A stretch of 23,925 nucleotides of DNA from CAYNJF01 sp964351745 (lineage in GTDB: Bacteria; Pseudomonadota; Gammaproteobacteria; Berkiellales; Berkiellaceae): the NCBI GenBank assembly GCA_964351745.1, contig CAYGPI010000037.1, forward strand, positions 1 through 23,925, read 5' to 3'. Positions 1-7,222 of this stretch are shown in pieces. A model generated the notes under the pieces. The model had not been told where the DNA came from and searched no databases. It saw nothing but the letters and a program-made list of their open reading frames with translations. Numbering within the stretch: position 1 is the stretch's first letter; every line of letters starts with the position of its first letter. The position numbers and the translations under genes were made by a program.

Positions 1-1
1 T

Positions 2-94
2 GGTGTTTACCGTAAATTCAAACTTTGTCGTAACAAAATTCGAGAACATGCTATGGATGGTGACATCCCTGGTCTTGTTAAGTCTAGTTGGTAG
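2..94 (+). CDS. rpsN: Ribosomal protein S14 (uS14), 3' end only
   Basis: The window opens inside this gene; 30 codons and the TAG stop at 92-94 are visible. The readable tail begins GVYRKFKLCRNK and ends IPGLVKSSW, matching the conserved C-terminus of S14 (the E. coli protein ends IPGLKKASW). S14 binds 16S rRNA in the head of the 30S subunit. Its position directly before rpsH is the usual spc operon order. Because the N-terminal part lies outside the window, I cannot tell whether this is the long form or the short zinc-binding form. The stop is 9 bases before the rpsH start, so the two are surely co-transcribed. Confidence 0.93.
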   Translation, partial: GVYRKFKLCRNKIREHAMDGDIPGLVKSSW

Positions 95-103
95 GAGTTT
101 TAG

Positions 104-496
104 ATGAGTTTACAAGATCCAATTTCAGACATGCTCACACGAATCAGAAATGGTCAAAAAGCTGGTAAAGCAAACGTGGTTATGCCTTCTTCGAAGCTTA
201 AAACTTCTATCCTTAAAGTGATGAAGAGTGAAGGCTATATTACAGATTTTAGCGTAGACGAAGCATTAAAGCCGACAGTCAATGTTGAGCTTAAATATCA
301 TCGTGACCAGCCTGTTATTGAAATGATTAAAAGAATTTCAAAACCAGGATTACGTAACTACTCAGGTAAAGATAGTTTGCCAGAAGTTATGGATGGTTTA
401 GGTATTGCCATTGTATCAACCTCAAAAGGGGTGATGTCAGGTCGCGCAGCAAGCGCACTTGGTGAAGGTGGTGAAGTGTTGTGCTACATCGCTTAA
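104..496 (+). CDS. rpsH: Ribosomal protein S8 (uS8)
   Basis: This encodes 130 residues, the same length as E. coli S8. It begins MSLQDPISDMLTRIRNGQ and ends with the family signature region around residues 100-128 (GLGIAIVSTSKGVMSGR, then GGEVLCYIA). S8 binds the central domain of 16S rRNA early in 30S assembly. In E. coli it also represses spc operon translation by binding mRNA near rplE; that site would lie upstream of this window. A good ribosome-binding sequence (TAGGAG, about 92-97) precedes the ATG. The stop lies 10 bases before the chosen rplF start. Confidence 0.97.
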   Translation: MSLQDPISDMLTRIRNGQKAGKANVVMPSSKLKTSILKVMKSEGYITDFSVDEALKPTVNVELKYHRDQPVIEMIKRISKPGLRNYSGKDSLPEVMDGLGIAIVSTSKGVMSGRAASALGEGGEVLCYIA

Positions 497-506
497 GGAG
501 TTTCAA

Positions 507-1067
507 ATGACATCAAGAGTAGGTAGAGCGCCGATAAATATTCCTGGCGGCGTTGAAGTCAAGGTATCTGGTGGCGTTGTTGAAGTAAAAGGTCCTAAGG
601 GAACTTTAGTCCAGACATTGCCAACGGGCATTTCGATGGATAATGTAGATAACGTTATAGAAATCGTTGCTGATATCAATATCGTTAATACAAATGCCTT
701 GTCTGGCACCATAAGATCATTAATTAATAATATGGTTATTGGTGTTACTCAAGGTTTTGAGAAAAAATTAAAATTAGTTGGTGTTGGTTACCGTGCAGCT
801 GCCGGTACTCAAGGTTCACGCCATAAATTAGATCTGACATTAGGTTTATCTCATCCAGTAACTTACATCGCCCCAGAAGGCGTTGAGATAGCGACACCAT
901 CAGTCACAGATATTATTGTGACAGGTGTTGACAAGCAGAAGGTCGGTCAAGCTGCTGCAGATATCCGCGGGATCCGCAAAGGTATTCGTAAGCCTGAACC
1001 TTATAAAGGTAAGGGTATTCGATATGCTGATGAAGTGATCCTTCTGAAGGAAACGAAGAAGAAGTAA
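507..1067 (+). CDS. rplF: Ribosomal protein L6 (uL6)
   Basis: This encodes 186 residues (E. coli L6 has 177). The frame is open back to 459, but that would overlap rpsH by 38 bases. The ATG at 507 has AAGGAG at 495-500 and gives the normal L6 start MTSRVGRAPINIP, so I chose 507. Two L6 repeats are expected. The C-terminal signature is clear around residues 145-175: GVDKQKVGQAAADIR, then KPEPYKGKGIRY. L6 binds 23S rRNA near the sarcin-ricin loop and factor-binding region of the 50S subunit. The tail is lysine-rich (ETKKK). It is co-transcribed with rpsH and rplR. Confidence 0.96.
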   Translation: MTSRVGRAPINIPGGVEVKVSGGVVEVKGPKGTLVQTLPTGISMDNVDNVIEIVADINIVNTNALSGTIRSLINNMVIGVTQGFEKKLKLVGVGYRAAAGTQGSRHKLDLTLGLSHPVTYIAPEGVEIATPSVTDIIVTGVDKQKVGQAAADIRGIRKGIRKPEPYKGKGIRYADEVILLKETKKK

Positions 1068-1085
1068 GCTGAGGGTTTAAATATA

Positions 1086-1454
1086 ATGCATATCAAGCAA
1101 AAACAAAGAGAAAGACGCGCGAAATCAGCAGTTATGCGTATTAAGCGTCAAGGTGTAGAGAAAGGAACCTATCGGTTAAAGATCCACCGTAGTTCGCAAC
1201 ATGTCTATGCGCAAATTATTGCACCAACAGGTGGTAACATTTTGGTGCAAGCTTCTAGTTTGGATAAAGATATTCGTCAAGAAAAGAGCGAAGAAGGAAA
1301 AACAGGCATCTCGAAAATCGTAGGTAAACTTTTAGCACAACGTGCTAAAGCTGCAGGCATTGATGCTGTCGCGTGCGATAGAGGTGGGTTTAAATATCAT
1401 GGTCGTGTTGCTGCTATTGTAGAAGCCGCCCGTGAAAATGGTTTGGGTGTTTAA
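1086..1454 (+). CDS. rplR: Ribosomal protein L18 (uL18)
   Basis: This encodes 122 residues (E. coli 117). It has the basic N-terminus expected of L18, then the conserved blocks HRSSQHVYAQIIAPTGG near residues 34-50 and CDRGGFKYHGRVAAIVEAARENGL at the C-terminus. L18 binds 5S rRNA and helps place it in the 50S central protuberance. The 18-base gap from rplF contains GAGGG at about 1070-1074 as a ribosome-binding site. The stop is only 2 bases before rpsE, which suggests translational coupling. Confidence 0.96.
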   Translation: MHIKQKQRERRAKSAVMRIKRQGVEKGTYRLKIHRSSQHVYAQIIAPTGGNILVQASSLDKDIRQEKSEEGKTGISKIVGKLLAQRAKAAGIDAVACDRGGFKYHGRVAAIVEAARENGLGV

Positions 1455-1456
1455 TT

Positions 1457-1987
1457 ATGTCAACGAACGCAAAGCAACAAGATAAAAAACCGACTGATGG
1501 CGAATATGATGAAAGACTCATAAAAGTTAGAAGAACAGCGAAAGTAGTTAAGGGTGGCCGAATTTTTGGTTTCTCAGCACTAACTGTTGTTGGTAATAAA
1601 AAAGGTCGTGTTGGTGTTGGTCATGGTAAAGCCCGTGAAGTTCCTGAAGCGATAAGAAAAGCTATGGAATCAGCAAAGAGAAATTTAAAAGATATTACCT
1701 TAAATGGCTCAACTCTGAATCACACGATTGTTGCCAATCATGGCGCTTCAAAAGTATTTATGAAGCCTGCATCAGAAGGTACCGGTATTATTGCTGGTGG
1801 TGCTATGCGCGCTATCTTTGAAGTTGCAGGAATCAGCAATGTTTTATCAAAGTGCTATGGATCTACTAATCCAGTTAATGTTGCTTTAGCAACCATTAAA
1901 GGGTTACAAGGTGCGTATTCTCCGCAGTCAGTTGCAGAGAAAAGAGGTAAATCAGTCGCTGAAGTTACAGGTGAAGCAGATGCCTAA
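1457..1987 (+). CDS. rpsE: Ribosomal protein S5 (uS5)
   Basis: This encodes 176 residues (E. coli 167). The N-terminal double-stranded-RNA-binding-like domain contains VVKGGRIFGFSALTVVGN and GRVGVGHGKAREVPEAIRKA at about residues 31-70. The C-terminal domain has PASEGTGIIAGGAMRAIFE. S5 sits in the 30S subunit near the mRNA entry channel and affects decoding fidelity. The N-terminus is a few residues longer and more polar than in E. coli (NAKQQDKKPTDGEYDE). The 3' end overlaps the rpmD start by 8 bases, a coupling arrangement. Confidence 0.97.
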   Translation: MSTNAKQQDKKPTDGEYDERLIKVRRTAKVVKGGRIFGFSALTVVGNKKGRVGVGHGKAREVPEAIRKAMESAKRNLKDITLNGSTLNHTIVANHGASKVFMKPASEGTGIIAGGAMRAIFEVAGISNVLSKCYGSTNPVNVALATIKGLQGAYSPQSVAEKRGKSVAEVTGEADA

Positions 1988-2180
1988 AGATTCAAGTAAA
2001 AATAAGATTACAGTCACTTTGTTGAAAAGTTTATCTGGACGTAAAAAATCACATATTGCTTGCGCACGTGGTTTAGGTCTAAGAAAGATTCGTCACACCG
2101 TTGAAGTGATAGATACCCCTGAGAACAGAGGTATGATTAATCATATCAACTACTTAGTGGAAGTTGAGGAAATGGTATGA
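1980..2180 (+). CDS. rpmD: Ribosomal protein L30 (uL30)
   Basis: This encodes 66 residues (E. coli 59). The frame is open further upstream, but only the ATG at 1980 gives a protein of L30 size. The core KITVTLLKSLSGRKKSHIACARGLGLRKI matches the L30 pattern (I-T-V-L..S..G.....A.LRGLGLR), followed by the usual V-x-D-TPENRGMI block. L30 is a small 50S protein that contacts 23S and 5S rRNA regions. The start lies inside the last codons of rpsE and the stop overlaps the rplO ATG by 4 bases (ATGA), so the three genes are translationally linked. Confidence 0.95.
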   Translation: MPKDSSKNKITVTLLKSLSGRKKSHIACARGLGLRKIRHTVEVIDTPENRGMINHINYLVEVEEMV

Positions 2181-2608
2181 AATTAAATTCGATTGCACCT
2201 GGCATTGGTGCGAAGAAGGTAGCAAAGCGCGTTGGTCGTGGGCCAGGTAGCGGTCTCGGCAAAACTTGTGGTCGAGGCGTTAAAGGTCAAAAGTCACGTT
2301 CTGGTGGTTATCACAAAGTTGGTTTTGAGGGCGGTCAAATGCCTTTGGCTAGAAGACTTCCGAAGGTTGGCTTTAAAGCACATAAATCTAATTTCTCTGA
2401 AGAAGTTAGATTGGGCGAATTAAATGGCTTGGAAGGTGAGATCACTGTTCAAGTACTAAAAGATGCCAATCTTGTGCCTAAAACAGCTCGTCAAGTTAAA
2501 GTGTTTTTAAGCGGTGAGCTTATGAAAGCAGTTATATTGAAGGGCGTTAAAGCAACCAAAGGTGCTATGGAAGCCATAGCAGCTAAAGGCGGTAAGGTAG
2601 AAGCATAA
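2177..2608 (+). CDS. rplO: Ribosomal protein L15 (uL15)
   Basis: This encodes 143 residues (E. coli 144). The glycine- and arginine-rich N-terminal extension typical of L15 is present at residues 14-46 (VAKRVGRGPGSGLGKTCGRG, then KGQKSRSGGYHKVGFEGGQMP). The globular C-terminal domain ends with KGVKATKGAMEAIAAKGGKVEA. L15 is a late-assembly 50S protein whose extension threads through 23S rRNA. The ATG overlaps the rpmD stop by 4 bases, and the stop is 1 base before the secY ATG. Confidence 0.97.
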   Translation: MKLNSIAPGIGAKKVAKRVGRGPGSGLGKTCGRGVKGQKSRSGGYHKVGFEGGQMPLARRLPKVGFKAHKSNFSEEVRLGELNGLEGEITVQVLKDANLVPKTARQVKVFLSGELMKAVILKGVKATKGAMEAIAAKGGKVEA

Positions 2609-2609
2609 T

Positions 2610-3935
2610 ATGTCTAAGAGTGGATCTAATATAAGTGGTTTGCAGGAGTTAAAATCGAGACTTTGGTATGTCTTGATGGCTCTCGTCATATATCGCGTTG
2701 GATCCCATATCCCGATACCAGGCTTAGATGCAAATCAGCTCAAATCATTATTCACTGGTTCTAGTGGGTTGTTTGGGCTGTTTAACTTGTTTTCTGGTGG
2801 TGCTCTGCAAAGAATGTCAATCTTTGCAATTGGAATAATGCCGTATATCTCTGCTTCAATCGTGATGCAGCTGCTTACGGTCGTATCTCCTAATCTTGAG
2901 CAGCTAAAGAAAGAAGGTGAGAGTGGACGTAGAAAATTAAGCCAATATACTCGTGTTGGTACTTTATTTTTTGCGACTGTTCAGGCCTTTGCAATGGCGA
3001 ACTTTATTGCGAGCCAAAGCCCAAGTGTTGTGCCGAATTTTTCTTTCTTCCTTACAACCATTGTAACTTTAGTTTCAGGGACAATGTTTCTGATGTGGTT
3101 GGGTGAAAGGATCACTGAGCGTGGCGTAGGAAATGGAATTTCACTTATTATTTTCGCGGGTATTGTTTCTGGTTTGCCCAGCGCTATTGCTAACACTTTC
3201 GAGCAGGTTAGACAGGGTGCTATGCAGCCATTGGCTTTAGTCGTTTTAATAGCATTTTTACTTGGCTTAACAGCTTTCATTGTATTCATAGAGCGTGGTC
3301 AGCGCCGGATTACAGTGAACTATGCTAAGCGCCAGCAAGGTCGTAAAATGTTTGCAGCACAACAAAGTCATTTGCCTTTTAAAGTCAATATGGCTGGAGT
3401 TATCCCTCCCATTTTTGCTTCAAGCATCATTTTATTCCCTGCAACTATTAGTAAGATGTTTGGTAGCTCAACTGAAAGTTCTTGGTTAACAGAAATTGGC
3501 TTAGCTTTAAGCCCTGGACAGCCTCTATATATAGCTTTCTTCGGTGCTGCTATTTTGTTTTTTGCTTTTTTCTATACAGCTTTAGTTTTCAATCCAAGGG
3601 AAACCGCGGATAACTTAAAGCGTGGTGGAGCTTTTATTCCTGGCATTAGACCTGGTGAGCAAACAGCAAAGTATATTGACAAGATTATGACCAGGCTTAC
3701 CTTTATTGGTGGTCTATATATCATGGGAGTTGCTTTACTGCCTGAGTTTTTAATTATGGCTTGGCAAGTTCCGTTTTATTTTGGTGGTACATCATTGCTT
3801 ATTATAGTTGTGGTAGTTATGGACTTTATATCTCAAGTGCAAGCGCATATGATGTCCCAACAGTATGAGTCACTTATGAAGAAGTCTAACAAAAAAGGCG
3901 GAAGTGACAATAACTCAGGTTTCGGTTTATTTTAG
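2610..3935 (+). CDS. secY: SecY, protein-conducting channel subunit
   Basis: This encodes 441 residues (E. coli SecY has 443). SecY forms the pore of the inner-membrane SecYEG translocon that exports and inserts proteins with SecA or ribosomes. Seen in the sequence: the first membrane segment near residues 17-40 with RVGSHIPIPGLD, a plug/TM2 region with SGGALQRMSIFAIGIMPYI, the block TERGVGNGISLIIFAGI, the large cytoplasmic loop RRITVNYAKRQQGRKM, and the late block NPRETADNLKRGGAFIPGIRPG before TM9-10. Ten membrane segments fit the family. It starts 1 base after rplO and has no separate terminator after it, as in other spc operons. Confidence 0.98.
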   Translation: MSKSGSNISGLQELKSRLWYVLMALVIYRVGSHIPIPGLDANQLKSLFTGSSGLFGLFNLFSGGALQRMSIFAIGIMPYISASIVMQLLTVVSPNLEQLKKEGESGRRKLSQYTRVGTLFFATVQAFAMANFIASQSPSVVPNFSFFLTTIVTLVSGTMFLMWLGERITERGVGNGISLIIFAGIVSGLPSAIANTFEQVRQGAMQPLALVVLIAFLLGLTAFIVFIERGQRRITVNYAKRQQGRKMFAAQQSHLPFKVNMAGVIPPIFASSIILFPATISKMFGSSTESSWLTEIGLALSPGQPLYIAFFGAAILFFAFFYTALVFNPRETADNLKRGGAFIPGIRPGEQTAKYIDKIMTRLTFIGGLYIMGVALLPEFLIMAWQVPFYFGGTSLLIIVVVVMDFISQVQAHMMSQQYESLMKKSNKKGGSDNNSGFGLF

Positions 3936-3944
3936 AGGTATTTC

Positions 3945-4061
3945 ATGAAAGTTCGTGCGTCAGTAAAGAGAATGTGCAAAGACTGCAGCGTCGTTAAACG
4001 AGAAGGTGTAGTTAGAGTGATTTGCAAGAAGAATCCTAAGCATAAACAGCGTCAAGGCTGA
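3945..4061 (+). CDS. rpmJ: Ribosomal protein L36 (bL36), zinc-binding form
   Basis: This is a 38-residue protein, exactly the usual length. It begins MKVRASVKRMCKDCSVVKRE and ends NPKHKQRQG. Cys11, Cys14, Cys27 and His33 form the C-x2-C-x12-C-x5-H zinc site, so this is the zinc-containing type rather than the Cys-less paralogue some bacteria carry. L36 is the smallest 50S protein and binds 23S rRNA. The ribosome-binding sequence AGAGGT (about 3934-3939) is 5 bases before the ATG, and the gene lies 9 bases after secY, the standard end of the spc operon. Confidence 0.96.
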   Translation: MKVRASVKRMCKDCSVVKREGVVRVICKKNPKHKQRQG

Positions 4062-4097
4062 TTATTTTAAAGATTCAGTGGATTATTATTCATTATT

Positions 4098-4126
4098 TTG
4101 ACTTTTAGCTTGGTCTCGAGTAGCAT
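4098..4126 (+). promoter_or_regulatory. Candidate sigma-70 promoter for the alpha operon
   Basis: TTGACT at 4098-4103 (5 of 6 to the -35 consensus) is separated by exactly 17 bases from TAGCAT at 4121-4126 (4 of 6 to the -10 consensus). It lies in the only sizeable gap (4062-4173) between rpmJ and rpsM. Predicted transcription starts near 4133, giving a leader of roughly 40 bases before rpsM. A short inverted repeat, TAGCA (4121-4125) and TGCTA (4135-4139), overlaps the -10 element. In E. coli the alpha operon has its own promoter and is repressed by S4 acting on the leader; I could not demonstrate an S4-binding pseudoknot here. Confidence 0.55.
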
Positions 4127-4173
4127 CTTTCGTCTGCTAGAGGCCCATATATGTAACTTGGGGGTTATTTTAG

Positions 4174-4542
4174 ATGGCAACAATTCGTATTCAAGGTGTG
4201 CCACTTAACGAAAAAAAGCATGTGGTTATTGCTTTGACGGACATTTTCGGTATTGGTCGCTCTACATCTCGTAAGATTTGTAAAGCTTTAAATATAGATC
4301 CGGCTAAAAAAGTCAGGGAATTTACTGAGTCTGAGCTTCATGAAATATCTGAAGAATGCGGTAAGTACACTGTTGAAGGTGAACTTAGACGTTTAGTTCA
4401 GATGGCCATTAAGCGACTACGTGACATTGGTTGTTATCGTGGTAAAAGACATCGTGCTGGCTTACCTATGCGTGGTCAACGCACGAAAACTAATGCGAGA
4501 ACTCGCAAAGGTCGTCGCAAGCAGCAGCAGATTAAAAAGTAA
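4174..4542 (+). CDS. rpsM: Ribosomal protein S13 (uS13)
   Basis: This encodes 122 residues (E. coli 118). Family features are KKHVVIALTDIFGIGRSTSRKIC near the N-terminus (a helix-two-turn-helix-like segment), RDIGCYRGKRHRAGLPMRGQ around residues 85-105, and the basic tail RTKTNARTRKGRRKQQQIKK that reaches the tRNA sites. S13 sits in the 30S head and makes bridges to the 50S subunit. The N-terminus reads MATIRIQGVPLNEK, so the usual ARIAG start is slightly altered. The G-rich stretch at 4160-4165 likely serves as the ribosome-binding site. First gene of the alpha operon. Confidence 0.97.
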   Translation: MATIRIQGVPLNEKKHVVIALTDIFGIGRSTSRKICKALNIDPAKKVREFTESELHEISEECGKYTVEGELRRLVQMAIKRLRDIGCYRGKRHRAGLPMRGQRTKTNARTRKGRRKQQQIKK

Positions 4543-4568
4543 TTTAGCAAATAATTTGGAATAGGGTT

Positions 4569-5063
4569 ATGGCAACAGAAGAAATTAGTTCTCAAGTTGA
4601 AGAAGAGTTGAATTTAGTTCAGACAGATGAGTCTGGCGATTCTAGTGAGTCAGGTGATGCTGGCGATACAGGATCAGCTGTTAAGGCTAAAGGCCGTAAG
4701 AGAAAGCTAAAAAGGCTTGTAACAGATATTATTATTCATATTTATGCATCCTTTAATAACACGATCATTACGGTGACGGATGTTAAAGGTAATGCATTGT
4801 CTTGGGCAACTTCTGGTGGAAGTGGCTTTAGAGGATCTCGTAAGAGCACCCCATTTGCTGGCCAGGTAGCGACTACCAAGGCTTTGCAGAAGGCAGTTGA
4901 TACTTATGGTGCCGAGAGTGCTGAAGTGCGTGTTTGTGGACCTGGTCCAGGACGTGATGCTTCTGTGAGAGCGGTTCGTGATTATGTTAGCATTAGTGCT
5001 ATCTATGACGTAACAGCCATTCCTTTTAATGGATGCAGAGCTCCTAAAGAGCGTCGCGTTTAA
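4569..5063 (+). CDS. rpsK: Ribosomal protein S11 (uS11) with acidic N-terminal extension
   Basis: This encodes 164 residues, against about 129 in E. coli. From about residue 40 the protein is a normal S11: KGRKRKLKRLVTDIIIHIYA, then SFNNTIITVTDVKGNALSWA, SGGSGFRGSRKSTPFAGQVA, GPGPGRDASVRAV and the C-terminal NGCRAPKERRV. S11 lies in the 30S platform beside the Shine-Dalgarno helix. The odd part is residues 2-37, a Ser/Gly/Asp/Glu-rich acidic segment (for example TDESGDSSESGDAGDTGS), with no family counterpart I know of. There is no internal Met before the S11 core, and the gap to rpsM is a normal 26 bases, so the extension is probably translated. Whether it is kept on the ribosome or cut off is unknown. 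Confidence 0.95.
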   Translation: MATEEISSQVEEELNLVQTDESGDSSESGDAGDTGSAVKAKGRKRKLKRLVTDIIIHIYASFNNTIITVTDVKGNALSWATSGGSGFRGSRKSTPFAGQVATTKALQKAVDTYGAESAEVRVCGPGPGRDASVRAVRDYVSISAIYDVTAIPFNGCRAPKERRV

Positions 5064-5092
5064 TTCTGATAACTAACATTGGTGTGTGATTT

Positions 5093-5707
5093 ATGGCTAG
5101 AGATACAGGGGCAACCTGTCGTTATTCACGACGTTACCAACTGGACTTAGATTTTAAAACTCGTGATATTGAATCAAAATGTCATTTTAAAACTAAGCCG
5201 GGCCAACACGGAACTCGTAGAGTCCGCGAAACAAACTATGGTTTACAATTGGCTGCTAAGCAGGCTACCAAACTTAAATATGGTATGCTTGAAAAACCAT
5301 TTAGAAACCTTTATAAAGAAGCTGATAGAATTCAAGGCCCAACAGGCCATATCTTACTTCAGCTACTAGAGTGTCGTTTAGATAATGTCGTGTTCCGTAT
5401 GGGATTTGCTGCAACTCGCAGAGAAGCACGTCAACTAGTTGGACATAAAGCAATTTTGGTCAATGATAGCTGGGTTAATATCCCATCTTATCGTGTGAAA
5501 GCGGGTGATGTAATTTCCATTCGTGAAAAATGCCAAAGCCAGTCTCGTATTCAGGATTCTCTAAAGCGCTCTGAAGACATGACTTTAGCTGAATGGTTGA
5601 ATGTAGACACGAAGAAAATGTCAGGTGAGTTCAAAAGAATTCCTGACAGAGATGAGCTACCTACAGACATTAATGAGCAGTTAATTGTAGAGCTTTACTC
5701 CAAGTAA
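5093..5707 (+). CDS. rpsD: Ribosomal protein S4 (uS4)
   Basis: This encodes 204 residues (E. coli 206). Visible blocks are SRRYQLDLDFKTRDIESKCH and PGQHGTRRVRETNYGLQL in the N-terminal half, LECRLDNVVFRMGFAATRREARQLVGHKAILVN in the S4 RNA-binding domain (about residues 97-130), and the C-terminal DINEQLIVELYSK. S4 nucleates 16S rRNA 5'-domain assembly; in E. coli it also represses the alpha operon by binding the rpsM leader. The N-terminus begins MARDTGATCRYSRR, where E. coli has a longer loop. It sits 29 bases after rpsK and 24 bases before the chosen rpoA start. Confidence 0.97.
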   Translation: MARDTGATCRYSRRYQLDLDFKTRDIESKCHFKTKPGQHGTRRVRETNYGLQLAAKQATKLKYGMLEKPFRNLYKEADRIQGPTGHILLQLLECRLDNVVFRMGFAATRREARQLVGHKAILVNDSWVNIPSYRVKAGDVISIREKCQSQSRIQDSLKRSEDMTLAEWLNVDTKKMSGEFKRIPDRDELPTDINEQLIVELYSK

Positions 5708-5731
5708 CCCTGCACCGGAGGAATGCGTTTA

Positions 5732-6748
5732 ATGCAACGCCCATATACAGAGTTTTTAAAGCCCAGATCTATATCTGTGCAAAATTTAGGTAATAACCGT
5801 GCTCGTGTAATGCTGGAGCCGCTTGAGCGTGGTTTCGGTCACACATTAGGTAATGCTTTGAGACGTATTTTGCTCTCTTCTATGCCGGGTGCTACTGTTG
5901 TGAAAGCTCAAATTGAAGGTGTTCTTCATGAGTACACAACCATTGAAGGTGTTCACGAAGATGTTATTGAGATTCTTCTAAACCTTAAAGGTCTTGCTAT
6001 AAAAATGCATGGCGAGCAAAAAGGCGAAGTAGAGTTACGTATCAATAAATCAGGTGTTGGCCCTGTAAGAGCAAGTGATATCCAATTGGATCATGATATT
6101 GAAATCATAAATCCAGATTATATTATTGCAAACGTCTCTCAAGATAGATCATTCCAAATGACTTTGACAATTGCTCAAGGTCGCGGCTATGAGCCTGTTG
6201 CAACAAGAAAAATTGCTTCAGATCTTGAAGGTACAGGTTCAACGATTGGCCATCTTCAATTGGATGCTTCTTTTAGTCCTCTTCGTAGAGTGACTTACTC
6301 TGTTGAGTCTGCTCGTGTTGAAGGACGTACCGATTTGGATAAATTGGTTATTGATCTTGAAACTAATGGAACGATTGATCCAGAAGAAGCGATAAGAAGA
6401 GCTGCTACTATTTTAGCAAGTCAATTATCAGTCTTCGTAGATTTAAAAGGCGAAGAAAAACTAGTAGAGCCGCGTAAAGAAGTTGGTATTGATCCAATGC
6501 TATTGCGTCCGGTTGATGAACTAGAATTAACAGTTCGCTCTGCTAATTGTTTGAAAGCTGAAAACATTTATTACATTGGTGATCTGATTCAGCGCACAGA
6601 AATGGAGCTTTTGAAAACTCCAAATCTTGGGAAGAAATCTTTAACAGAAATTAAAGATATTCTTGGGATGAAAGGTTTATCTCTAGGCATGAAGCTAGAG
6701 GGCTGGCCTCCATCAGGCATGGATTTCGAAAAGAAAGAAATCTCTTAA
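5732..6748 (+). CDS. rpoA: RNA polymerase alpha subunit
   Basis: This encodes 338 residues (E. coli 329). The frame allows an ATG at 5723, but GGAGG at 5717-5721 is one base from that codon and 10 bases from the ATG at 5732. The latter gives MQRPYTEFLKP, aligning with the known start MQGSVTEFLKP. The N-terminal dimerisation domain includes EPLERGFGHTLGNALRRILLSSMPG. The middle has NGTIDPEEAIRRAA. The C-terminal domain (about residues 255-330) has ELTVRSANCLKAENIYYIGD, the helix that in E. coli contacts UP elements and activators. Alpha nucleates assembly of the polymerase core. Confidence 0.98.
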   Translation: MQRPYTEFLKPRSISVQNLGNNRARVMLEPLERGFGHTLGNALRRILLSSMPGATVVKAQIEGVLHEYTTIEGVHEDVIEILLNLKGLAIKMHGEQKGEVELRINKSGVGPVRASDIQLDHDIEIINPDYIIANVSQDRSFQMTLTIAQGRGYEPVATRKIASDLEGTGSTIGHLQLDASFSPLRRVTYSVESARVEGRTDLDKLVIDLETNGTIDPEEAIRRAATILASQLSVFVDLKGEEKLVEPRKEVGIDPMLLRPVDELELTVRSANCLKAENIYYIGDLIQRTEMELLKTPNLGKKSLTEIKDILGMKGLSLGMKLEGWPPSGMDFEKKEIS

Positions 6749-6777
6749 AATCATTTAACAAAGTTAGGTAGTGTGTC

Positions 6778-7158
6778 ATGAGACATCGTAAGTCAGGACG
6801 TAAATTAAATCGCAATAGTAGTCATCGTAAAGCTATGTTCCAAAACATGACTGTGTCTTTATTGACGCATGACGTGATTAAAACGACTGTAGCTAAAGCA
6901 AAAGAGCTTAGAGGAATAATAGAGCCTATTATCACTCTAGCGAAAAATGATTCTGTTGCAAACAGAAGACTTGCTTATAATCGTCTTCAAGATAAGAAGA
7001 TTTTGGGTAAACTTTTCACTGAAATTGGACCTAAGAACAAAAGTCGCCCAGGTGGTTATGTTCGTGTATTAAAGTGCGGTTTCCGTAAGGGCGATAATGC
7101 TCCTATGGCAATCATTGAGCTTGTTGAACGCGAAGATGCGACTCAAGAAACAGCATAA
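6778..7158 (+). CDS. rplQ: Ribosomal protein L17 (bL17)
   Basis: This encodes 126 residues (E. coli 127). The N-terminus MRHRKSGRKLNRNSSHRKAM is diagnostic of L17, followed by LLTHDVIKTTVAKAKELRG and, near the C-terminus, RPGGYVRVLKCGFRKGDNAPMAIIEL. L17 sits near the peptide exit tunnel of the 50S subunit. It is the last gene of the alpha operon, 29 bases after rpoA, and is followed within 20 bases by a strong intrinsic terminator. Confidence 0.97.
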   Translation: MRHRKSGRKLNRNSSHRKAMFQNMTVSLLTHDVIKTTVAKAKELRGIIEPIITLAKNDSVANRRLAYNRLQDKKILGKLFTEIGPKNKSRPGGYVRVLKCGFRKGDNAPMAIIELVEREDATQETA

Positions 7159-7174
7159 GCACTTGTCCCGTATT

Positions 7175-7201
7175 AAAAGCCAGGTTTAACCTGGCTTTTT
7201 T
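7175..7201 (+). terminator. Intrinsic terminator of the alpha operon
   Basis: AAGCCAGG and CCTGGCTT form an 8-bp GC-rich stem around a TTTAA loop (the pairing can extend by two A-T pairs), followed by a run of T ending at 7201. It begins about 16 bases after the rplQ stop. This is a textbook Rho-independent terminator and marks the end of the ribosomal block. Confidence 0.93.
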
Positions 7202-7222
7202 ATGGCTGAATGGAAATGGGTA

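Noticed and set aside
4133..4180. S4-binding pseudoknot in the rpsM leader
   Set aside because: Expected by analogy with E. coli, but the leader predicted here is short and I could not draw a convincing pseudoknot around the start codon.
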